Shown here piece after piece: positions 33,377 to 37,928 of a DNA stretch of 37,928 nucleotides. The DNA comes from Bacteroidota bacterium (GTDB taxonomy: Bacteria > Bacteroidota > Bacteroidia > AKYH767-A > OLB10). Location of the stretch: assembly GCA_024638565.1 (NCBI GenBank), contig JAHEKC010000004.1:29863-67790 (forward strand), in the 5' to 3' direction. Position 1 is the stretch's first letter. Every line of letters begins with the position of its first letter. Under the pieces are notes generated by a model that saw only the letters and a program-made list of their open reading frames with translations, had not been told where the DNA came from and ran no database searches. The position numbers and the translations under genes were made by a program.

Positions 33377-36300
33377 CTAGTCTAACTTCTTCAGTTCCTT
33401 CGCTGCCTTGTCGAACGCATTTTGTAAATCGTCGACCGTCTTTTTCGTGACCCGCTTACCCTCGCGTGCCGACACCTCTATCTTCTCCGCGATCTCGCTT
33501 ACCTGTTTCACCCCGAGGTTGCGTGCACTGCCTTTGAGCTTGTGGGCAGCCTGCTCGAGCTTGTCGGCATGTCCTTTCGCACGATGCACTTGGATATCCC
33601 TGATGATATCCGGCCCCTGCCGCAAGTACATCCCGATCACTTTTTGTAGAAATGTCTTGTCCGTAGGACCGCCCAGCTTCCTGATATGGTCCAGGATCTT
33701 ATGGTCGATGAGCGCACGGTCTGGTTCCGATGCACCCGCACCATCCTTTTGCAGCCCGGTACCCCACTGCGTAAGCAGGCGCCCGAGCTCATCAAGCTGC
33801 AGGGGTTTGGAGATATAGTCGTTCATACCCGCATCGAGGCACTTTTGCTTGTCCTCGTCCATGGCGAATGCCGTCATGGCGATAACGACCGGCTGGGGGC
33901 CGTCAGGCCGCTCCCGGATAAGCCGGGTGGATTCGATGCCATCCATGCCATCCATCTGAACATCCATGAAGACGATATCATACGATTCCTTTTCCAGGGC
34001 GTCCAGCACCTTTTGCCCGTCAGAAACCACAACGGGATCATACCCCATCCTGCTCAGCATGATGCGGATGAGCGTCTGGTTTACCTCGTTGTCTTCCGCC
34101 ACGAGGATTCGCAGCGGTATCTTGCCGGCCAGCTTCCTGACCGGCGCCGGAGCCACGGGTTGTTCCTTAGGCGTTGCCGGCTGGGTGGTGCCCGGTACGC
34201 CGGCCTCCATTGTGAAGAAAAAGGTGCTGCCTTTATCCACTTCGCTTTCCACCCAAATCCGGCCATGCATCAACCGGACAAGCCTGGCACTTATAAACAG
34301 GCCGAGTCCTGTTCCGCCGTACTTCCTGTATGTGGATGGGTCCGCCTGGGCAAAAGCGGTAAACAGTTTCTCCCGCTTGTCTTCCGGGATGCCAATACCA
34401 GTGTCTTTTACGCCCACTTTCAGTTCGACCCGGTCTTTTTCATGACGCACCATCTCCGCTGTAATGGTTATGCTGCCTTTCTCGGTAAACTTGATGGCGT
34501 TCCCCACCAGGTTGATGAGCACCTGGCGCAGTCGGACCCGGTCGCCGCTGATCACGTTAGGCACATCGCCTTCGACCTTGTGCATCAGCTTCAGCTGTTT
34601 CTCGTGGGCGCGGGCATACAGGATCTTGAACGTATCCTCTATGCATTCCTTTAGCCGGAATGGCTTGTCCTCGAGCTCCATCTTCTCGGATTCGATCCTG
34701 GAATAATCGAGGATCTCGTTGATAATATGCAGCAGCGCCTCGGACGAGATGTGCAGGGAATTAACGAAGGTGCCCTGTTGCTTGTCGAGCTTCGTTTCCT
34801 GCAACAGGCCAAGCATACCGATGATACCGTTCAGCGGTGTGCGGATTTCGTGGCTCATGGTGGCGATGAATGCGGACTTTGCAAGCGTGGCGCGTTCCGC
34901 CTCTTCCTTTGCCTTGACCAGCACCTCTTCCACGGTGATGCGGCCCGTGATATCGCGGGTATAAACCGAGACCCCGGTCACCAGCCCGTCGTCCGTTGTG
35001 ACTGGATTGTAGGCGATCTCATAAAACCGCACGCTGCCGTCCCGCAGCGCGATCTTTTCGTCATTGCTGACTTTCTGGCCTGCCATGACCTTGTTGAACA
35101 CGCCCTGCCAGGCTGCCTGGCGGTCGGCAGGCAGGGCATCGCGGTAGTTGTCGCCCTGAAGCAACTGTCTGCCGAAATGCGTTTCGAACCAATTGCTGAA
35201 CGGCTCATTGACCACCAGCACCTGGTGATTGAAATCGATGGAACAAATGCCGTCGTCCGTATTATCGATCAATGCCGTCACCTGGGCATTGCTTCGCTTG
35301 AGTTGCTGTTCAACGGTCTTGCCGTCGGAAATATCCTCTATGAGTACAATTGAACCTTCCTCGCCGGGTGCATCCAGTCCCGTACGGCTGAAGCTCGTCC
35401 ACAATACCTCGCCGGCCTTATTCAGCATCCGGCACTCGGTCCTGTCACCCGTTCCGGGCAGGGTGTCACGCGGATGCAGGATGTCATGGAGCTTGAGCTG
35501 CCGCAGCTCGGAACCGGAGTAGCCCAGCATATCCCGGAAAGCTTCATTGACTTCCACGATACGGTCTTCCCCATCGAGGATGGAAACCCCGATGTACCCT
35601 TCCTCGAAAGCCTTTTGTATGGGATCGCCGGTAAGACGTGCTTCGCGTTGCTTGAAAGCCGTGATGTCATTCACGATCCACAACGATGCGCCGGCGCCGG
35701 TGAGCAGGTTGCGTATGCGCCGGCCGTCGAAAGACAGCCACACTTCCTTGCCGTCAAGTGTGCTGCATTTGGCGTCCGCCTGCCTGCCGGTATCGACGGC
35801 ATCGAGTACCAGGCTGAAGCCAGTGATCTTCTGTAACGTGGTAGCATGCTTAACCTGGTTCATGGGCATGCCCAGCCAGTCGCCAATGGCCTTGTTAGCC
35901 AGCCGCACGGCACCATCGTCACCCACGATAAGCACACCCACAGGCAGGTGTTCAAGATAGTTTCGTAATTCGATGGCCCTTTCGTCTGAAAGTTCATGCG
36001 AACGTTTTTCATCGGTCACCTCCAGGAGGCGGCAGGTAATTCGATCCTCATCCGCCACGAACCGCACGTTCAGCCATTTCTCCTGCCCGCCGGCCATGGC
36101 ATAGAGTTCCCGGTCCAGGCCATCCGCCGGCAGGGATGCCAGGTCGGGCAACCCGGTAGTGATGGCATCAAGCCTGAAGGCGGAAGGATTGTCGAAAGCC
36201 AGCATTCGTTTTGCCGCTTCGTTCGCTGCGATGGTATTGCCCTGCAGGTCGAGGATGAGGGCGGCATCGGGGATGGCAGTCAGCGGGTCGGCGACCACCA

Positions 36301-36832
36301 TTCGTTCGGGTACCTCCATGCGGTTCCGGTAGATACGGTAGAAGACACCCACCAGCATCACGGCAATGGTGATCAGGAAAAAGGCCAGCTGGTTCACCCC
36401 GGGTGTTGCCTGGGTGATAATCATGTATTCGAGTGCCGCGAGGACGATGACGTTGTACAGCACCATCACCACTATCCTGCTAAGATGCAGGTTGGTGAAC
36501 AGGATCATGGCCAGGATCACGGGTTCGAAGCGTGTCTGCTGGTTCACGTACAGGAAGCCCACCAGGTGCAGCGTGCTCAGCAGGAAAAGGACGGCACCGG
36601 CCTCGGCCACCCGGTCGCGGAAGAACCCGGGAAAGAAGGATATGGCAAACAGGGAAAGCGGAAGGAGCGACAGCCAGGCGCGTGGCACCAGGAAGTCGGC
36701 GGGCGGCTCGGCCTGCCTGTTGAACAGGAATCCGGATACGAAGTACGCGATGGCGAAAAGGGCGTACAGGACCCGGTAGTACCGGAGTTCAAATGCGGGT
36801 GCGCCGGCTGCGGCGGCGCTTGATGCAGCCAT
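33377..36832 (-). CDS. Hybrid histidine kinase with PAS repeats, receiver and HPt domains
   Basis: This 1151-residue sensor carries a full internal phosphorelay. The N-terminal 165 residues hold about six transmembrane helices. Residues 170-635 contain about four PAS-like sensor modules (e.g. [66 protein letters not shown]). The HisKA domain has [13 protein letters not shown] with H661. The HATPase domain has N-box [22 protein letters not shown] and [16 protein letters not shown] receiver follows with acidic AEDNEVNQ, phospho-acceptor D957 and K1009. A C-terminal HPt domain has H1097 in [13 protein letters not shown]. No response regulator is encoded nearby, so the output partner is unknown. 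It is convergent with murB, and the 134 bp upstream hold no other gene. Confidence 0.94.
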   Translation of the reverse strand: MAASSAAAAGAPAFELRYYRVLYALFAIAYFVSGFLFNRQAEPPADFLVPRAWLSLLPLSLFAISFFPGFFRDRVAEAGAVLFLLSTLHLVGFLYVNQQTRFEPVILAMILFTNLHLSRIVVMVLYNVIVLAALEYMIITQATPGVNQLAFFLITIAVMLVGVFYRIYRNRMEVPERMVVADPLTAIPDAALILDLQGNTIAANEAAKRMLAFDNPSAFRLDAITTGLPDLASLPADGLDRELYAMAGGQEKWLNVRFVADEDRITCRLLEVTDEKRSHELSDERAIELRNYLEHLPVGVLIVGDDGAVRLANKAIGDWLGMPMNQVKHATTLQKITGFSLVLDAVDTGRQADAKCSTLDGKEVWLSFDGRRIRNLLTGAGASLWIVNDITAFKQREARLTGDPIQKAFEEGYIGVSILDGEDRIVEVNEAFRDMLGYSGSELRQLKLHDILHPRDTLPGTGDRTECRMLNKAGEVLWTSFSRTGLDAPGEEGSIVLIEDISDGKTVEQQLKRSNAQVTALIDNTDDGICSIDFNHQVLVVNEPFSNWFETHFGRQLLQGDNYRDALPADRQAAWQGVFNKVMAGQKVSNDEKIALRDGSVRFYEIAYNPVTTDDGLVTGVSVYTRDITGRITVEEVLVKAKEEAERATLAKSAFIATMSHEIRTPLNGIIGMLGLLQETKLDKQQGTFVNSLHISSEALLHIINEILDYSRIESEKMELEDKPFRLKECIEDTFKILYARAHEKQLKLMHKVEGDVPNVISGDRVRLRQVLINLVGNAIKFTEKGSITITAEMVRHEKDRVELKVGVKDTGIGIPEDKREKLFTAFAQADPSTYRKYGGTGLGLFISARLVRLMHGRIWVESEVDKGSTFFFTMEAGVPGTTQPATPKEQPVAPAPVRKLAGKIPLRILVAEDNEVNQTLIRIMLSRMGYDPVVVSDGQKVLDALEKESYDIVFMDVQMDGMDGIESTRLIRERPDGPQPVVIAMTAFAMDEDKQKCLDAGMNDYISKPLQLDELGRLLTQWGTGLQKDGAGASEPDRALIDHKILDHIRKLGGPTDKTFLQKVIGMYLRQGPDIIRDIQVHRAKGHADKLEQAAHKLKGSARNLGVKQVSEIAEKIEVSAREGKRVTKKTVDDLQNAFDKAAKELKKLD

Positions 36833-36966
36833 CTGGGGTCGCTTTGTGAGTTAAGTAACTTACTGCTAATACTTTATACTCAAAAAAGCATCCAAAAGTT
36901 TCAATCCGCGCCCGGCGGAAATGATTATTAGTTTATTGATTATCAGCTACTTGTATATTACCTTGG

Positions 36967-37422
36967 CTATTCCTGTCCGGCTTCCTCGGGTTTTCCGGCA
37001 GCCTGGTCATCGCCCTCGCCTTCAGATTCACTTTCGGTTTCCGCCGCTTCAAATGTAAAATCCTTCAGCAGGCTGTACCAGCTGATCATTTTCTTGATGT
37101 CGGACAAATACACGCGCTCTTCGTCATAGTCGGGCAGGATGGTCTTAAAGTAATTCTTCAAATCCGCGGGGCTTGACTTTGCATTCACCGGTACCTGATC
37201 CCCGTCCTTGTCGCGGATGGCCTGCAGCACCTCGTTGAGCGGCTTTTCCTCCGCAAGCGTGTAGATCGAGATATCCTCCAGCATGCTCACCCGCTGGCTG
37301 GCATCGACCACGGTTCGTTTATTGTCGGTCAGCGCTTCGACCACGAAGCCGGACTTCGATTGCGCAACGACTTTGAAAAGGCCGGGTTTGCCGGCCACGG
37401 ACATGATTTTCTCGAGACTCAT
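36967..37422 (-). CDS. DUF5606 protein
   Basis: The 151-residue product matches the Bacteroidota-restricted DUF5606 pattern. It starts MSLEKIMSVAGKPGLFKVVAQSKSGFVVEAL and continues with RVSMLEDISIYT and VPLNEVL-like and LKNYFKTILPDYDEERVYLSDIKKMISWYSLL segments. An acidic, probably disordered tail of about 30 residues follows (ESESEGEGDD...). There is no signal peptide or membrane helix, so it is probably cytoplasmic. The function is unknown. A TAnnTTTG box lies 17 bp upstream, so it has its own promoter; it may also read into the kinase gene 134 bp downstream. Confidence 0.88.
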   Translation of the reverse strand: MSLEKIMSVAGKPGLFKVVAQSKSGFVVEALTDNKRTVVDASQRVSMLEDISIYTLAEEKPLNEVLQAIRDKDGDQVPVNAKSSPADLKNYFKTILPDYDEERVYLSDIKKMISWYSLLKDFTFEAAETESESEGEGDDQAAGKPEEAGQE

Positions 37423-37438
37423 GGCTAAAGGGTTTGTT

Positions 37439-37446
37439 CAAATGTA
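37439..37446 (-). promoter_or_regulatory. -7 box upstream of the DUF5606 gene
   Basis: TACATTTG on the minus strand (37446 down to 37439) matches TAnnTTTG and lies 17 nt before the ATG at 37422, giving a short leader. No -33 element is evident. Confidence 0.42.
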
Positions 37447-37508
37447 GGACAAAATCCACAAGCCGGAATCCCGGACCCCGAGCGGGTTAGGCACGTTTTC
37501 GAAGGCTG

Positions 37509-37521
37509 CCTGGCGGGACAA
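37509..37521 (+). repeat. 13-bp direct copy of the tRNA-Gln 3' end
   Basis: CCTGGCGGGACAA occurs here and again as the last 13 bases of tRNA-Gln (37618-37630), 109 bp apart. The bases just before it (TTTTCGAAGGCTG) vaguely recall a T-arm. It may be the remnant of a second tRNA copy or a recombination scar; the rest of a tRNA is not recognisable upstream. Confidence 0.6.
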
Positions 37522-37557
37522 AGTCGAAAAAATCAAGTAGTTTTGCGCACTCATTTC

Positions 37558-37630
37558 TGTCCCGTAGTGTAACTGGCAACACGTCTGATTTTGATTCAGA
37601 AGAGTCCAGGTTCGAGCCCTGGCGGGACAA
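37558..37630 (+). tRNA. tRNA-Gln (anticodon UUG)
   Basis: The 73-nt sequence folds as a complete cloverleaf. The acceptor stem is TGTCCCG/CGGGACA with the U1-A72 pair typical of tRNA-Gln, and the discriminator is A. The D arm is GTGT/ACAC. The anticodon stem is TCTGA/TCAGA with loop TTTTGAT, giving anticodon TTG for CAA codons. The T arm is CCAGG-TTCGAGC-CCTGG. CCA is not encoded. An intrinsic-type hairpin follows. Confidence 0.96.
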
Positions 37631-37658
37631 CTTTTTTTTAGCAGCAGGCTGCTGACTA

Positions 37659-37690
37659 AAGGCGCTCTTTTCGAGGGCCTTTTCGCTTTT
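37659..37690 (+). terminator. Terminator-like hairpin after tRNA-Gln
   Basis: AAGGC(G)CTC and GAG(G)GCCTT pair across a TTTTC loop (37659-37681), followed by a T-rich TTCGCTTTT tail. A T8 run directly after the tRNA (37632-37639) and a small CAGCA/TGCTG hairpin (37642-37654) precede it. Confidence 0.65.
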
Positions 37691-37731
37691 CAGAATCAAG
37701 CAGCAGCAGGCAGTGGCAGTCGGTCCTCCTT

Positions 37732-37781
37732 CGTCATTGCGAGGAGTTCCGATTTATATCGGGACGACGAAGCAATCTCAT
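37732..37781 (+). repeat. REP-like dispersed palindromic element
   Basis: The sequence begins CGTCATTGCGAGGAG and ends CGACGAAGCAATCTCAT. An outer ATTGC/GCAAT pair (37736-37740, 37772-37776) encloses an inner 8-bp hairpin, GTTCCGAT-TTAT-ATCGGGAC, with one G:T-compatible mismatch. I recognise the CGTCATTGCGAGGAG...CGACGAAGCAATC pattern from intergenic repeats in many bacterial genomes. Only one full copy is in the window. Confidence 0.75.
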
Positions 37782-37928
37782 CACATGTGCAGCACGCTTT
37801 AAGTACCCCCATTTTCCAACACCATAATATTGAGAGTTTTCATGTTTTTGAGGCGTTCCTTGTTGACCGGTGCGTCAATCTCCGAATTTGACAATAGTCA
37901 TGATTTTCAACGCTGAGTGTTGCAAGCC
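37782..37928 (-). other. Right-edge stretch without a supported gene
   Basis: A 31-codon minus-strand frame from TTG 37894 to a TAA at 37799-37801 reads in part EIDAPVNKERLKNMKTLNIM. It looks faintly coding but is too short and lacks an ATG at its head (an internal ATG would leave 14 codons). It could be the tail of a decayed gene. Nothing else is visible. Confidence 0.35.

Noticed and set aside
33181-33450. Plus-strand frame of 89 codons
   Set aside because: Its 3' third overlaps the kinase gene antisense, and the remainder is in A/T-rich, repeat-bearing sequence with no family features.
37487-37699. Minus-strand frame of 70 codons
   Set aside because: It is read through the reverse complement of tRNA-Gln, a frequent annotation artefact.
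37799-37894. 31-codon minus-strand frame at the right edge
   Set aside because: Too short, begins with TTG, and has no recognisable family; at most the tail of a decayed gene.

Overview
The window is about 38 kb of a Bacteroidota chromosome, most like the Chitinophagia/Sphingobacteriia side of the phylum. This rests on a gldKLMN type IX secretion (T9SS) cluster with a PorP/SprF protein, four exported proteins with C-terminal T9SS sorting domains, Bacteroidota-specific families (DUF2723, DUF5606, GIN-domain lipoprotein), weak Shine-Dalgarno sites and TAnnTTTG-type -7 promoter boxes. GC content is moderate to high for the phylum. I cannot name a genus.

Layout. Bases 1-9603 (minus strand): gldN (cut by the window edge), gldM, gldL, gldK, a porP/sprF homologue, an arginase-fold protein with a degraded metal site, and topA. 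Bases 9743-16576 (plus strand): miaB, a sigma-54 enhancer-binding protein (EBP) without a sensor domain, lptE, a TPR-tailed protein of unknown function, secG, groES and groEL, closed by a strong terminator. Bases 16669-19742 (minus): two exported T9SS cargo proteins, a beta-helix protein and a Kelch propeller. Bases 19994-23720 (plus): a DUF2723 GT-C-like membrane protein and a NodB-type deacetylase. Bases 23911-25380 (minus): rsmI and a small T9SS cargo. Bases 25473-29551 (plus): a helical protein of unknown function and a large PKD/SdrD-like T9SS cargo, followed by a terminator and an unusual tandem array of about 22-bp units (29636-29906). Bases 30087-32980 (plus): a PagL-like outer-membrane protein, a GIN-domain lipoprotein and murB. 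Bases 33377-37422 (minus): a hybrid histidine kinase with a fused HPt domain and a DUF5606 protein. Then come tRNA-Gln(UUG) and a REP-like element.

Most interesting point. The 182-bp gap before groES has no CIRCE element and no TAnnTTTG box. It carries a near-consensus sigma-54 promoter (TGGCAC at -24, ATGCA at -12, exact GG-N10-GC spacing) preceded by two abutting 7-8-7 dyads whose centres lie 21 bp apart, at about -96 and -75 from the predicted start of transcription. The EBP encoded three genes upstream is the obvious candidate activator. This predicts that the chaperonin operon is driven by sigma-54 and linked to an envelope-biogenesis cluster (lptE, secG). Other items worth a look are the arginase-fold pseudoenzyme beside the T9SS genes, the terminator-linked tandem array, and the PagL-like/GIN/murB group.
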